A DNA stretch of 64,000 nucleotides from Natronomonas salsuginis (GTDB taxonomy: Archaea; Halobacteriota; Halobacteria; Halobacteriales; Haloarculaceae). The translations under genes and the position numbers were made by a program. The notes under the pieces are model-generated. The model saw nothing but the letters and a program-made list of their open reading frames with translations, was not told where the DNA came from and made no database searches. Shown here piece by piece: positions 16,330 through 25,030 of the stretch. Positions within the stretch are counted from its first letter, which is position 1. The number at the start of each line of letters is the position of its first letter. The stretch lies in the NCBI RefSeq assembly GCF_005239135.1, contig NZ_QKNX01000004.1, positions 62,001 through 126,000 of the forward strand, in the 5' to 3' direction.

Positions 16330-17260
16330 GAGACCGGCATACGCGCTCGGCTGTGGGACGCGAACGTCCGAGAGGACCTCCACGAGGATATCGGTCGCTA
16401 CCGCCCCATCGACTCGGGTGTCGAGTATCAACACGGGCCAGTGAGACAACACTGGCGGGGCCATCGTCTTGACGCCATCCGGCGTCGCGAAGGGTCGTCT
16501 TCCGAGCGCGATCCGCGTTCGGACGGCCTCGAAAAACCGCTGTACTCCGAGGTACTCGCGAACCGTGGGCTCGAAGCGGATCGAATCCGACACGCCGGGG
16601 GGTCGATCGAGCGACCCGAGCCTACAGACTCACTCGACCGGCCGCGACTCCTGCGCGCGGGCGGCCCGTTGATTGATCAGTTCGGGGTCGCTCGCGCGGT
16701 CGGGGTAGTCGAGGCTCGTCCTGGCGATGAACCGATCCAGTTGGGCGACCGGGAGACCGAACGTGACGTCTATCTCGACTGGGTTCTACCTATCGATGAC
16801 GACGAAGGGGTCCGGAAGCGGATACGAGTCGCCGTCGACCGTGACCTGGCCCTCCTCCGTCGCCTCCAACAGCGCCGATTGGGTCTTCGGAGGAGCGCGA
16901 TTGATCTCGTCGGCCAACACGATGTTCGCAAAGATCGGTCCGGGTTGGAACTCGAACTCTCGGGTCGCCTCAACGGGGACGTTCGAGGGTAACAGATCGG
17001 GCGTGAACTGAATGCGTTTGAACAGACGCCGACCACGTCCGCAAAGGAGCGCGATGCGTGTCTTTCCCGTCCCCGGAACGTCTCCCGACAGCCCGTAGCC
17101 GTCGGAGACGATACCGGCGTGTACCGTCTCCAGCGTCGCTCAGTCGGTCACGACCGCGCCCGCGATTTGATCAATGATTCGGGCACACTGCGCTCGAACC
17201 CCGCCGGGTTGCATACCGGACAGTTCGATGACACCGTGATCGTAAAGCGCTACATAGCGA
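16330..17260 (-). pseudogene. MoxR-type AAA+ ATPase pseudogene
   Basis: Read on the minus strand this is a recognisable MoxR ATPase broken by stops and losses. It has GVRAQCARIIDQIAGAVVTD, a stop, [18 protein letters not shown] (Walker A), [33 protein letters not shown] (Walker B), [20 protein letters not shown] then [11 protein letters not shown], a stop, NPVEIDVTFGLPVAQLDRFI then a further stop, VREYLGVQRFFEAVRTRIAL and VKTMAPPVLSH. There are at least three in-frame stops and missing residues after DLLPSNV. MoxR ATPases are chaperones usually beside DUF58 genes, which are absent here. The level of decay suggests long-standing inactivity. Confidence 0.85.
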
Positions 17261-17374
17261 ACTGTTCTAACCGGTTGCGAACGAATTACGCCGGCGCGCT
17301 TTGATCGTCTGTCGACACCAGTCGATCGATCCGACACGGCCGCCTCTTTGTCCCGCCGTATCGTCGACCCGTAT

Positions 17375-17521
17375 ATGAGCGAACGCGACGACGCGACCGA
17401 GCGATTCCTTCGGAGGGCCGGGGACGGTTACGGCGAGTACGAGCAGGGGTACGCCGACGCGGACGCGACGCTTCGACGCCTGAAACGACACATCGAGGCG
17501 CTCCGGGAGGGGACCAAGTGA
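17375..17521 (+). CDS. Small acidic/basic hypothetical protein (48 aa)
   Basis: An ATG at 17375 opens a 48-residue frame starting MSERDDATERFLRRAGDGYG and ending RLKRHIEALREGTK. The composition (charged, helical, no low-complexity Arg/Ser runs) and third-position GC bias look like a real gene. It ends just before the convergent ABC ATPase gene (stop at 17544). The N-terminal ERFLRRAGDGYG followed by a C-terminal helix suggests a small structured or regulatory protein. I do not recognise a named family. Confidence 0.6.
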   Translation: MSERDDATERFLRRAGDGYGEYEQGYADADATLRRLKRHIEALREGTK

Positions 17522-17543
17522 GCGGGGGTGTCGCCGGCCGCCG

Positions 17544-18311
17544 TCACTCCCGGATGAGGTCCAATACACGCTCGTAGTGCGCCCCAAACTCGGGGTCGGA
17601 ACGAGAGCGTGGCCGCTCGAGGTCGACGTCGAGTACCTCTCGAATGTGTCCCGGCGACTTCGACAGCACGACGATACGGTCGGCGAGTTTGAGCGCCTCC
17701 TCGACGTCGTGAGTGACGAACAGCACCGTTTTCCCGGTTTCTGTCCAGATGTCGAGCAGTTCCCGTTGGAGCATCTCGCGGGTTTGGGCGTCAACGGCCC
17801 CGAATGGCTCGTCCATGAGCAACAGATCCGGATCGACCGCGAGCGCCCTCGCGATGGCGACGCGCTGTTTCATGCCGCCCGAGAGGTCCTTCGGATAGCT
17901 GTCGCCGAACCCGTCGAGGCCGACGAGGTCGACGAGCTCACCGACGCGGCGGCGACGTTCGGCGTCCCCATCGCTGTTTTCGAGGCCGAAGCCGACGTTA
18001 CCCCGGACCGTCCGCCACGGAAAGAGGTGGTACTCCTGGAAGACGACGCCCGTGTCCGGGGTCGGTCCGTCGACGCGGGTCCCGTTCAACAGGACGTCTC
18101 CCTCCGTCGCCGACTCCAGTCCGGCGATGATCCGAAAGAGCGTCGTTTTCCCACAGCCGGAGCTACCGACAATACAGACGAACTCGCCATCGGACACGTC
18201 GAAGCTGACGTCATCGAGCGCCTGCACCGGCCCCTCCGCGCCGTCGTAGCGCTTCTGAACGCCGTCGATGCTGACGCGCGCGCCGAACGCCCCGTCCGAA
18301 CGTCCGTTCAT
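17544..18311 (-). CDS. NitT/TauT-type ABC transporter ATP-binding protein
   Basis: A 255-residue ABC ATPase. Walker A is GSSGCGKTT, the Q-loop region is VVFQEYHLFPWRTV, the signature LSGGMKQR, Walker B LLLMDEP and the H-loop VTHDVEEAL. FPWRTV and the overall length are typical of SsuB/TauB/NrtD ATPases. It hydrolyses ATP to drive import by the partner permease and lipoprotein. The ATG at 18311 overlaps the permease stop by 4 nt (ATGA). The frame is open far upstream only as an antisense-like extension through the permease gene, which is rejected. It is the last gene of the SBP-permease-ATPase operon. Confidence 0.93.
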   Translation of the reverse strand: MNGRSDGAFGARVSIDGVQKRYDGAEGPVQALDDVSFDVSDGEFVCIVGSSGCGKTTLFRIIAGLESATEGDVLLNGTRVDGPTPDTGVVFQEYHLFPWRTVRGNVGFGLENSDGDAERRRRVGELVDLVGLDGFGDSYPKDLSGGMKQRVAIARALAVDPDLLLMDEPFGAVDAQTREMLQRELLDIWTETGKTVLFVTHDVEEALKLADRIVVLSKSPGHIREVLDVDLERPRSRSDPEFGAHYERVLDLIRE

Positions 18312-19111
18312 CGCCACGCGAGCACCCTCCGTTGAACCGTTCGGAATGCCACATCGACGACGAGGAACATGAGGCTCAACACGAGAATGTACGCGATGAC
18401 AACGTCGACCTGCAGGTTGTTTGAGGCGCGCAGTATTCGCCGACCGATCCCCGGGACCCCGAAGATCTCCGAGGCGACGACGAGCATCCAACAGCGCCCG
18501 ATCCCGGTTCGAACCCCCGTCAGGATCTCCGGCGACGCCGCGGGGACGACGACGGATCGAAGCAGGTTGACGTCGCGGTCGACGCCGAGACTCCGCGCCA
18601 CGTCGAGGAGGTCCTCCGAAACCCCCTCGACGCCACCGTACGCGGCGTAGAAGTTGATCCAGAACGCGCCGACAGCGATGATGAACGCCGCGCCGGCGTG
18701 GTTGATCCCGAACCACGCGATCGCGAAGCCAATAAGCGCCAGCGGCGGCACCGGGCGGAGGGTCCGAACGATCGGTGCCGACACGTCGTCGGCGATCGAA
18801 CTCCACGCCAGCACGACGCCAGCCGCGACGCCAAGCGCGGTGCCGATCGCCGCGCCAGGGACCCAGTGTCGGACGCTGTGGCCGATGGCAATCGCCATCT
18901 CGCCGCTCGCCGCCTCCGCGTAGAACGTCTCGCCGACGGCGATTGGCGATGGCAACACGAACTCCGGTTGAGAGAGCGACGCCGCCCACCACATGGCGAG
19001 GAAGCCAGCGATCCCGGCAGTACCCAACACCGCCCGGCGCGGATCGAACTCGAAGATCGAGCCGTTGACCCGGCCCTCGAACTCCCCGTCTACGCCCGTT
19101 TCGGTTGCCAT
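18308..19111 (-). CDS. NitT/TauT-type ABC transporter permease
   Basis: A 267-residue membrane protein with about six helices. The EAA-like coupling loop region is DVARSLGVDRDVNLLRSVVV followed by PAASPEILTGVRTGIG, characteristic of SsuC/TauC/NrtB permeases. It forms the channel for a small anion such as a sulfonate, nitrate, nitrile or thiamine-precursor-like substrate; the sequence does not say which. It lies between the lipoprotein gene (25 nt upstream) and the ATPase gene (4-nt overlap). Confidence 0.92.
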   Translation of the reverse strand: MATETGVDGEFEGRVNGSIFEFDPRRAVLGTAGIAGFLAMWWAASLSQPEFVLPSPIAVGETFYAEAASGEMAIAIGHSVRHWVPGAAIGTALGVAAGVVLAWSSIADDVSAPIVRTLRPVPPLALIGFAIAWFGINHAGAAFIIAVGAFWINFYAAYGGVEGVSEDLLDVARSLGVDRDVNLLRSVVVPAASPEILTGVRTGIGRCWMLVVASEIFGVPGIGRRILRASNNLQVDVVIAYILVLSLMFLVVDVAFRTVQRRVLAWR

Positions 19112-19135
19112 CCGTTCCCTCCGAATCGGTCGGTG

Positions 19136-20170
19136 TTACAGCGCATCGTACACGTCGTAATGGAAAATGTGGTCGATCGATAGCTGTTGATCAATCTGTT
19201 CGTTCTCGTAGGCGAACTCGGCGAAGATCTCCGCCCCGCTCTCGATCGCTCGCGGATCGGTGACGAAGTTCGAGAGCGGCGAGTCGAGCGCGCGACGGGC
19301 GCGCTCGGCCGGCATTCCGATCCCGCTCTCGACGTGCTCGGCCGTCCGATCGGGGTTCTCGGCGATGAATTCCGTCGCGCGGACGTGCTGTTCGAGGAAC
19401 TGCCCGGCGAGCGACGAGTCGCGCACTTCGTCGCTCATGAGGGTCACGGCTGCAGGCTGGCCGGGCATGATCTCACTCGCCGGCAGGAACATCGTCACCG
19501 ACGACTCCTCCTCCTCGGCGATCGTCGGCACGGGTTCCATGATCGACGTGCCGTCGATCTCGGCGCTGGCGATCGCTTGCCAGACGGCGTTCGCCCCGTT
19601 GATCTCGATGATTTCGACGTCGGACTCGGGATCGACGCCGATCTCTCCCAGCCAGTATCGCAGGAGGACGTCCGGCACGGATCCCTGCGGGAACGTGCCG
19701 AACCGGAACGGTTCGCCGCGTTCGTCCTCCCAGATGCCGAACGCATCGGCGCCGTGTTCGGCCCACAGCTCTTGGAACGCCTCGTCGGCCATGATTCCCA
19801 TCGGTTCGACGATGTTCGCGGCGGTCACCATCGCCGGGATGCCCCGGTCGATGACGATCATAGCCGGGACAATCCCGAACATCGCGATATCGATCTCACC
19901 GCCACCGTATGCCTGGATGATCGCCGGGCCATCGGTGAACTCCCTGCCGTCAATTGTGGCGTCGATCCTGTCGAAGTAGCCCTCGCCGTCCATGACGAAA
20001 TACTGCAGATCCGGGTAGATCGGCATATAGGCGACCGTAAGCTCGTCCAACGAGCCGCCGTTGCCGCTGCCGATCCCGAGCCCGCCGCTGAGACAGCCGG
20101 CTAGCCCGCCTGCTATGGCCGCGCCGGCTCCGCCGAGATACGCACGTCGAGAGAATCTGCCGTCCGTCAT
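19136..20170 (-). CDS. NitT/TauT-type ABC transporter substrate-binding lipoprotein
   Basis: A 344-residue lipoprotein. A twin-arginine SRRAYLGG sequence and the lipobox LAGC (Cys26) indicate Tat export and lipid anchoring, standard for haloarchaea. The mature domain (LTVAYMPIYPDLQYFVMDGE, then EIDIAMFGIVPAMIVIDRGI) has the fold pattern of the NMT1/THI5-like, SsuA/NrtA family. It captures the substrate for the permease and ATPase encoded downstream. A TATA-like GCATAAGTA lies about 20-30 nt upstream. The substrate is unknown: aliphatic sulfonates, taurine, nitrate or a pyrimidine precursor are all possible. Confidence 0.9.
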   Translation of the reverse strand: MTDGRFSRRAYLGGAGAAIAGGLAGCLSGGLGIGSGNGGSLDELTVAYMPIYPDLQYFVMDGEGYFDRIDATIDGREFTDGPAIIQAYGGGEIDIAMFGIVPAMIVIDRGIPAMVTAANIVEPMGIMADEAFQELWAEHGADAFGIWEDERGEPFRFGTFPQGSVPDVLLRYWLGEIGVDPESDVEIIEINGANAVWQAIASAEIDGTSIMEPVPTIAEEEESSVTMFLPASEIMPGQPAAVTLMSDEVRDSSLAGQFLEQHVRATEFIAENPDRTAEHVESGIGMPAERARRALDSPLSNFVTDPRAIESGAEIFAEFAYENEQIDQQLSIDHIFHYDVYDAL

Positions 20171-20403
20171 TGGCCACTCTACGACTCGAGTACTTATGCC
20201 CGGACAGGTCGCGGTAGCGTTTGACTCGACATGGGACGCCGCTGATGTGCGTATTCGGCCGATCTGGGCGTCAGATATTCTTATTTGTTTCCCTCAGCTG
20301 AAATCCGATCGTAGTGTGTGTCGGCAAAAATAACTGATACTTCGAACGGACGGCCGCCGATCGACACGGCAGAATTATTGCGTCGCCGGACGCCCCCTCT
20401 CGC

Positions 20404-21525
20404 ATGAGTGGTTTTTCAGCCCGCGTCGAGCGGATCTCGATCAGCGGCATCCGCGAAGTGTTCGAAGCGGCCGGCGAGGACGCGATCAACCTCGGCTTGG
20501 GACAGCCCGACTTCCCGACGCCCGAGAACGCGCGAAACGCGGCGATCGAGGCGATCGAATCCGGGGAGACCGACGCGTACACGTCGAACAAGGGGACCGA
20601 AGCGCTCCGGGAGGCCATCGCGGCCAAGCACGACCGGGACAACGACTTCTCGGTCGACCCCGCGAACGTCATCGCCACGGCGGGCGGCAGCGAGGCGCTG
20701 CACATCGCCATCGAGGCCCACGTCGATGCCGGCGAGGAGGTCATCTTCCCCGATCCGGGCTTCGTCTCCTACGAGGCGTTGACGCATCTGGCCGGCGGGA
20801 CGCCGAAGCCGGTCGAGTTGCGTGAGGACCTCACGATGGCTCCCGAGGCCGTCGAGGCTGCGATCACCGACGACACCGCGATGTTCGTCGTCAACAGCCC
20901 GGCCAATCCGACGGGTGCGGTCCAAAGCGAGGCTGATATGCGCGCCTTCGCCCAGATTGCCGACGAGCACGACGTGGTCTGTCTCTCCGACGAGGTGTAC
21001 GAACCGTTCGTCTTCGACGGCGACCACCACTCGCCGGCCGATTTCACCGACTGGGAGAACGTCGTCGTCGTCAACGCCTGCTCGAAGGCGTACTCGATGA
21101 CCGGCTGGCGTCTCGGCTGGGTGGCCGCCTCCCACGAACGAACCGAGCGGATGCTCAGGGTCCACCAGTACGCTCAGGCCTGCGCGTCCGCGCCCGCCCA
21201 GTACGCCGCCGAGGCCGCCCTGTCGGGGCCGCAGGACCGCGTCGACGAGATGCGCGCGGCCTTCGAGGAGCGCCGCGACGTGTTGCTCGACGGTCTCGAA
21301 GGGATGAGTCTCGACGTGCCGACGCCGCAAGGGGCGTTCTACGCGATGCCGCGGGTGCCGGACGGCTGGGTCGACGAGGCCATCGACCGCGGGGTCGTCG
21401 TCGTCCCCGGCGAAGCGTTCGGCAAGCGCGGGGCGGGCCACGCCCGCATCTCCTACGCAGTCGATATCGAGACGCTGCAGGAGGCGCTCGAAATCATGCG
21501 CGAGGCGACGGCCGCCGTCCGGTGA
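20404..21525 (+). CDS. Class I/II pyridoxal-phosphate aminotransferase
   Basis: A 373-residue fold-type I aminotransferase of the archaeal aspartate/aromatic group. Visible landmarks are LGLGQPDFPTPE, YTSNKGTEALREAI, the PLP-contacting NSPANPTGAV and SDEVYEPF, the Schiff-base lysine in NACSKAYSMTGWRLGW, and the C-terminal ARISYAV arginine that binds the substrate carboxylate. It transfers amino groups between amino acids and 2-oxo acids; aspartate or a broad range of substrates is likely. It stands alone. A TATA-like AGAATTATTG lies about 30 nt upstream of the ATG. Confidence 0.93.
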   Translation: MSGFSARVERISISGIREVFEAAGEDAINLGLGQPDFPTPENARNAAIEAIESGETDAYTSNKGTEALREAIAAKHDRDNDFSVDPANVIATAGGSEALHIAIEAHVDAGEEVIFPDPGFVSYEALTHLAGGTPKPVELREDLTMAPEAVEAAITDDTAMFVVNSPANPTGAVQSEADMRAFAQIADEHDVVCLSDEVYEPFVFDGDHHSPADFTDWENVVVVNACSKAYSMTGWRLGWVAASHERTERMLRVHQYAQACASAPAQYAAEAALSGPQDRVDEMRAAFEERRDVLLDGLEGMSLDVPTPQGAFYAMPRVPDGWVDEAIDRGVVVVPGEAFGKRGAGHARISYAVDIETLQEALEIMREATAAVR

Positions 21526-21587
21526 GCGCTCGACGACCGGTCCGGTAGCCGCCGGGTACTTATCCGACGCGTCGCGCTATCGCCGGT

Positions 21588-21953
21588 ATGAACGGACGAA
21601 CACTTCTCGCGGCGATCGGTGCGGGGATCGCGACGTTTCTTCTCGTCACCGTCGCGGTCATCGAACTCCTCGACTTCGAGTTCTCGGCGATCGTCGCGCT
21701 CCCGATCGGACTCCTCGCCGGTGTCGTCGTGCTGATCGGCGTGGGCGTCTCGATGAGCGTCTTGAGCGCCGGGGTTCGCCGATTCGTGAGCGCATACGCC
21801 GCCTTTGGCCTCACTGTCATCGCACTGCTCGGGCTTCGCTACGTGAACGTCGGGCGAAGTGTCCTGTCGACCGATCTGATCGTTGGTGCGGGCTTCGCAG
21901 TCGCGGTCGTCGCGTACGTCGCGCTGTTCGTCGGCTCGCGGTCCGCGTCGTAG
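21588..21953 (+). CDS. Small membrane protein of unknown function
   Basis: 121 residues with four clear hydrophobic helices: LLAAIGAGIATFLLVTVAVI, FSAIVALPIGLLAGVVVLIG, FVSAYAAFGLTVIALLGLRY and LIVGAGFAVAVVAYVALFVG. No catalytic motif is visible. It starts MNGRTLLAAIGAG 62 nt after the aminotransferase stop on the same strand and is followed by the convergent thermosome gene. It looks like a conserved haloarchaeal four-helix membrane protein; no function is proposed. Confidence 0.75.
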   Translation: MNGRTLLAAIGAGIATFLLVTVAVIELLDFEFSAIVALPIGLLAGVVVLIGVGVSMSVLSAGVRRFVSAYAAFGLTVIALLGLRYVNVGRSVLSTDLIVGAGFAVAVVAYVALFVGSRSAS

Positions 21954-22084
21954 CGACTCGCGTCGGCGCGGCGTTGCGGATCGCGCGCCCGTCGCTATCG
22001 GCTTCGTCGAAAAATCGAGAATGTTCGTCGGTCGAGCGGCGATTCGGATGGTCGGTCGGGATGGATGGTGCGCGCTGTCGCGGG

Positions 22085-23773
22085 TTACATCATGCCGCCC
22101 ATGCCGCCGCCCATACCGCCCATGCCGCCCATGCCGCCGCCCATACCGCCGGCGCCACCGGCAGGCATGTCCTCGCCGTCGTCGTCGTCGCTGGCACCGC
22201 CCTTCAGGTCGCCCGCGGCGATGACGTCGTCGATGCGGAGGATCATCACGGCCGCCTCGGTGGCCGCCTCGATGGCCTGCGTCTTCACGCGGAGCGGCTC
22301 GACGACACCCTCGGACTCCATGTCGATGACGTCGCCCGTGTACGCGTCGAGGCCGAAGCTGCTGTCTTTGGTGTGCTGGCTGCGGAGCTCGACGAGCGAG
22401 TCGATCGGATCGAGGCCGGCGTTCTCCGCGAGCGTGCGCGGGATCACGTCGACGGCGTCGGCGAACGCCTCGATGGCGAGCTGTTCGCGCCCCTCGACGG
22501 AGTCGGCGAAGTCACGCAGACCGAGCGCCAGCGCGATCTCGGGCGCGCCGCCGCCGGGGAGCACCTGTCCGTCCTGAAGCGTGGTGCGAACGACGCCGAG
22601 GGAGTCCTCGACCGCGCGCTCGACCTCGTCGACGACGTGTTCGGTGCCGCCGCGGAGGATGAGCGTGACCGCGCGGGCCTGCTCGACGTCCTCGACGAAG
22701 ATCTTCTCGTCGCCGGCGATCGGTTTCTGGCCGACGGAGCCGGCGAAGCCGAGGTCGTCCTCGGTGATGTCGTCGATGTTCGAGACGACGCGGCCGCCCG
22801 TCGAGCGGGCCAGCGCCTTCATGTCGGACTTCTTCGCGCGGCGGACCGCGAGGATGCCCTCCTGGGCGAGGTAGTGTTGGGCCATATCGTCGATGCCCTT
22901 CTGGCAGAAGACGACGTCCGCGCCGACGTCGGCGAGTGTGTCGACCATCTCGCGGAGCTGTTTCTCCTCTTGCTCGAGGAACTGTTCGAGCTGGTCGGGA
23001 TCGGTGACGTTGACCTCGGCGTCGATCTCGGTCTCTTTGACCTCGATCGGCGTGTCGATCAGGGCGATGTTCGCGTCCTCGACCAGGGCGGGCATGTTGT
23101 CGTGCACGCGCTCCTTGCCGACGATAACGCCCTCGACGAGTTCGGACTCGTCGACCGCGCCGCCGACGACCTTCTCGACTTTGATGTTGTCCGTGTCGAT
23201 CTCGTCGTCGTCCGCGACCGCGCGGACCGCGTCGACGACGAGGCCGGAGAGCAGGTCCTTCGAGTTCTCCGCGCCCTTGCCGGTCATCGCCGTCGCGGCG
23301 ATGGCTTCGAGGACCTCGGTGTCGTCCGCATCGACGTCGATCGCGATCTCTTCAAGGATCTCCTTGGCCTCGGCGGCGGCCTGGCGGTACCCCTGTGCGA
23401 GGACCGTCGCGTGGATGTCCTGCTCGAGGAGGTCTTCGGCCTGCGAGAGCAGTTCACCGGCGACGACGACCGATGTCGTCGTGCCGTCACCGACCTCTTC
23501 CTCTTGGGTCTCGGCGACCTCGACGATCATGTTGGCTGCGGGGTGTTCGATGTCCATCTCGCTGAGGATGGTGACGCCGTCGTTCGTGACGACGACGTTC
23601 CCCGTCGAGTCGACGAGCATCTTGTCCATCCCCTTGGGGCCGAGCGTAGTGCGTACGGACTCAGCGACCGCTTTCCCCGCGGTGATGTTCATCGACTGTG
23701 CGTCCCGTCCGGAGGTTCGCTGGCTCTCCTCGGAAAGGACGATCATCGGCTGGTTGCCCATCTGTTGTGCCAT
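22085..23773 (-). CDS. thsA: Thermosome (group II chaperonin) subunit
   Basis: A 562-residue group II chaperonin. [20 protein letters not shown] is the typical start; [34 protein letters not shown] and LPGGGAPEI are the ATP-binding motifs. The C-terminus is a GGM-rich tail ([21 protein letters not shown]), the unstructured tail that projects into the folding cavity. It builds the double-ring thermosome that folds cytosolic proteins. An in-frame extension upstream of the ATG runs through the promoter and is rejected. The TATA box TTTATATA lies about 30 nt upstream. Haloarchaea usually have two or three paralogs, so which subunit this is remains unclear. Confidence 0.97.
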   Translation of the reverse strand: MAQQMGNQPMIVLSEESQRTSGRDAQSMNITAGKAVAESVRTTLGPKGMDKMLVDSTGNVVVTNDGVTILSEMDIEHPAANMIVEVAETQEEEVGDGTTTSVVVAGELLSQAEDLLEQDIHATVLAQGYRQAAAEAKEILEEIAIDVDADDTEVLEAIAATAMTGKGAENSKDLLSGLVVDAVRAVADDDEIDTDNIKVEKVVGGAVDESELVEGVIVGKERVHDNMPALVEDANIALIDTPIEVKETEIDAEVNVTDPDQLEQFLEQEEKQLREMVDTLADVGADVVFCQKGIDDMAQHYLAQEGILAVRRAKKSDMKALARSTGGRVVSNIDDITEDDLGFAGSVGQKPIAGDEKIFVEDVEQARAVTLILRGGTEHVVDEVERAVEDSLGVVRTTLQDGQVLPGGGAPEIALALGLRDFADSVEGREQLAIEAFADAVDVIPRTLAENAGLDPIDSLVELRSQHTKDSSFGLDAYTGDVIDMESEGVVEPLRVKTQAIEAATEAAVMILRIDDVIAAGDLKGGASDDDDGEDMPAGGAGGMGGGMGGMGGMGGGMGGMM

Positions 23774-23799
23774 AGTCGTCCGAATGATTGTCTGTGGTT

Positions 23800-23808
23800 C
23801 TATATAAA
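23800..23808 (-). promoter_or_regulatory. TATA box of the thermosome gene
   Basis: On the minus strand GATTTATATAGA is centred about 30 nt before the thermosome ATG, preceded by GTTTCAGCAA where a BRE is expected. This resembles haloarchaeal heat-inducible chaperonin promoters. The rest of the 314-bp gap (23774-24087) contains a second TATA-like CATATAAAAGC about 110 nt upstream, but no gene. Confidence 0.6.
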
Positions 23809-24087
23809 TCTTGCTGAAACGGTGGGGACGAAACCGCCCGACGTGCCCCGAATGGTCGTGGTAATGCCTTTCACAAAACGCTTTTATATGCTGTTTTGCT
23901 GGTTCGCAAACTCCGTCGTCGTCGGACGGTTTTTGCGCCAGCCCCGTTTCCGGTATCGCGTCCCGATCGATGGCGTCTGCTCCCATGTAGTTCCGCCTTG
24001 ATGATATCTATCTCCGCTACGGCGGCTTTCCGTTTCTCTAGCGGCTGATTCCGCAAAACGGTAGCCCGTCGCGACGATCGACCCCGC

Positions 24088-24651
24088 TCAGGCCGACCGC
24101 GATCCGTCCGAAAACTGGTGGTACTGGATGTCGTTCGATCGCATCTCGTTGTGGCGGCGCTCGAGGAACGAGTAGACCGCGCCGTGCGGCGCGCCGTCGA
24201 GGATCATCTCCGCGGCGCTGCGGACCGCGTCGACCTGTTCGGGCGAGCCGATGGTCCCGAGCGTCGTCCCGTAGATGACGACCTCCGCGCCGCTGAGTTC
24301 GGCCATCAGCTCGCGAGTCCGGCCGTTTTCGCCAATAAGCCGCCCCTTCTTCCGACGGAGATCCTTCTTGTTTCGTGTCGCGGCCTCGATGTCGATGAGG
24401 TCGAACATCTGCATGTCGTCTTCGAGCAGTCGGAGGGCATCCTCGGGGGGGAATCCGCGGCCGATCGCCTTGACGATGTCGGGACCGTTCATCGCGACGA
24501 TCGGGTCGCCGACGGATTCGACGCGGACCGAACCCGTCTCGGAGTCGATGTCGAGGCGAACCTCCGCGCGGGCCTCGATCTCGCGCATCGTCTCACCCCC
24601 CGCACCGATCAGCACACCGATCCGGTCTTTCGGTACCGTGACGTGTTTCAT
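24088..24651 (-). CDS. KH-domain RNA-processing protein (Pno1/Dim2-like)
   Basis: A 187-residue protein with two KH domains. The first contains VPKDRIGVLIGAGGETMREI (GxxG loop) and the second RRKKGRLIGENGRTRELMAE. This is the universal archaeal KH protein related to eukaryotic Pno1/Dim2, which acts in small ribosomal subunit maturation and contacts pre-rRNA near the 3' end of 16S. The ATG at 24651 (MKHVTVPKDR) is preferred to a GTG two codons upstream. It is followed by a small gene on the same strand only after the photolyase group, so it probably has its own transcript. Confidence 0.9.
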   Translation of the reverse strand: MKHVTVPKDRIGVLIGAGGETMREIEARAEVRLDIDSETGSVRVESVGDPIVAMNGPDIVKAIGRGFPPEDALRLLEDDMQMFDLIDIEAATRNKKDLRRKKGRLIGENGRTRELMAELSGAEVVIYGTTLGTIGSPEQVDAVRSAAEMILDGAPHGAVYSFLERRHNEMRSNDIQYHQFSDGSRSA

Positions 24652-24697
24652 ACCCACGTTTCGTGACGCGGACTTTTAAGGATACGCTTCGGTGCCG

Positions 24698-25030
24698 CTA
24701 CCACTCGAGGGTCCCGTCGTAGCGGTGCGTCCCGTCGACGGTCGCTCCGTACCGATAGGCCTCCGGCGTCTCGATCCCCCACGCCGCCAACCGGTCGTCG
24801 ACCCCGTCGACGATCGTCCGGACGAACGACCCGCGCTCCCGAAGCGTGGCCGGCGTCCGTGCGTGCTCGGTCTCGAACTGACACGGCGCGCTCCGGCCGC
24901 CGTCAGGGGCTGATATCCGGAGCCGGAGATCCGACCGGAGGCGCTCGCGAACCGGCGGCGGCGCCCCGTAGAGGATCCCCTCGCCGAAGGCGTCGATCGC
25001 GTCGAGCGCGTCGTTCGGCACGTGGTTCAC
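24698..25030 (-). CDS. Conserved hypothetical protein downstream of photolyase
   Basis: 110 residues starting with GTG (MNHVPNDALDAIDAFGEGIL). The GTG overlaps the photolyase stop by 4 nt (GTGA), so the genes are coupled. The protein is soluble and mixed charged (ERLRSDLRLRISAPDGGRSA, PCQFETEHARTPATLRERGS, AWGIETPEAYRYGATVDG). No catalytic motif is recognised. A long in-frame extension through the photolyase gene is antisense-like and rejected. Its coupling to the photolyase gene hints at a role beside it, but the function is unknown. Confidence 0.7.
   Translation of the reverse strand: MNHVPNDALDAIDAFGEGILYGAPPPVRERLRSDLRLRISAPDGGRSAPCQFETEHARTPATLRERGSFVRTIVDGVDDRLAAWGIETPEAYRYGATVDGTHRYDGTLEW

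Larger units (their letters stand above)
15651..17374. other. Degraded region between the S-layer gene and the ABC importer
   Basis: About 1.7 kb with no intact gene. It holds the minus-strand fragment at 15639-15830, the frameshifted + strand remnant ending at 16304, and the MoxR pseudogene. The remaining bases (about 15830-16107 and 17260-17374) show no supported feature. Confidence 0.6.

Noticed and set aside
18500-18520. A GGTTCGAACCC-like motif resembling a tRNA T-arm
   Set aside because: It lies within the permease coding sequence and no cloverleaf can be formed around it. Scanning all gaps for T-arm-like motifs on both strands gave no tRNA.
17544-18992. A long frame joining the ABC ATPase to sequence inside the permease gene
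   Set aside because: The upstream part is an Arg-rich off-frame of the permease; the ATPase proper starts at 18311 with a 4-nt overlap.
23774-23986. An in-frame N-terminal extension of the thermosome
   Set aside because: The extra residues come from the promoter region including the TATA box, and the family starts at MAQQMGNQP.
21974-24001. A 675-codon open frame antisense to the thermosome gene
   Set aside because: It is the complement of a strongly coding, GC-rich gene; its translation is Arg/Val/Asp-rich with no family features, while the minus strand encodes a complete chaperonin.
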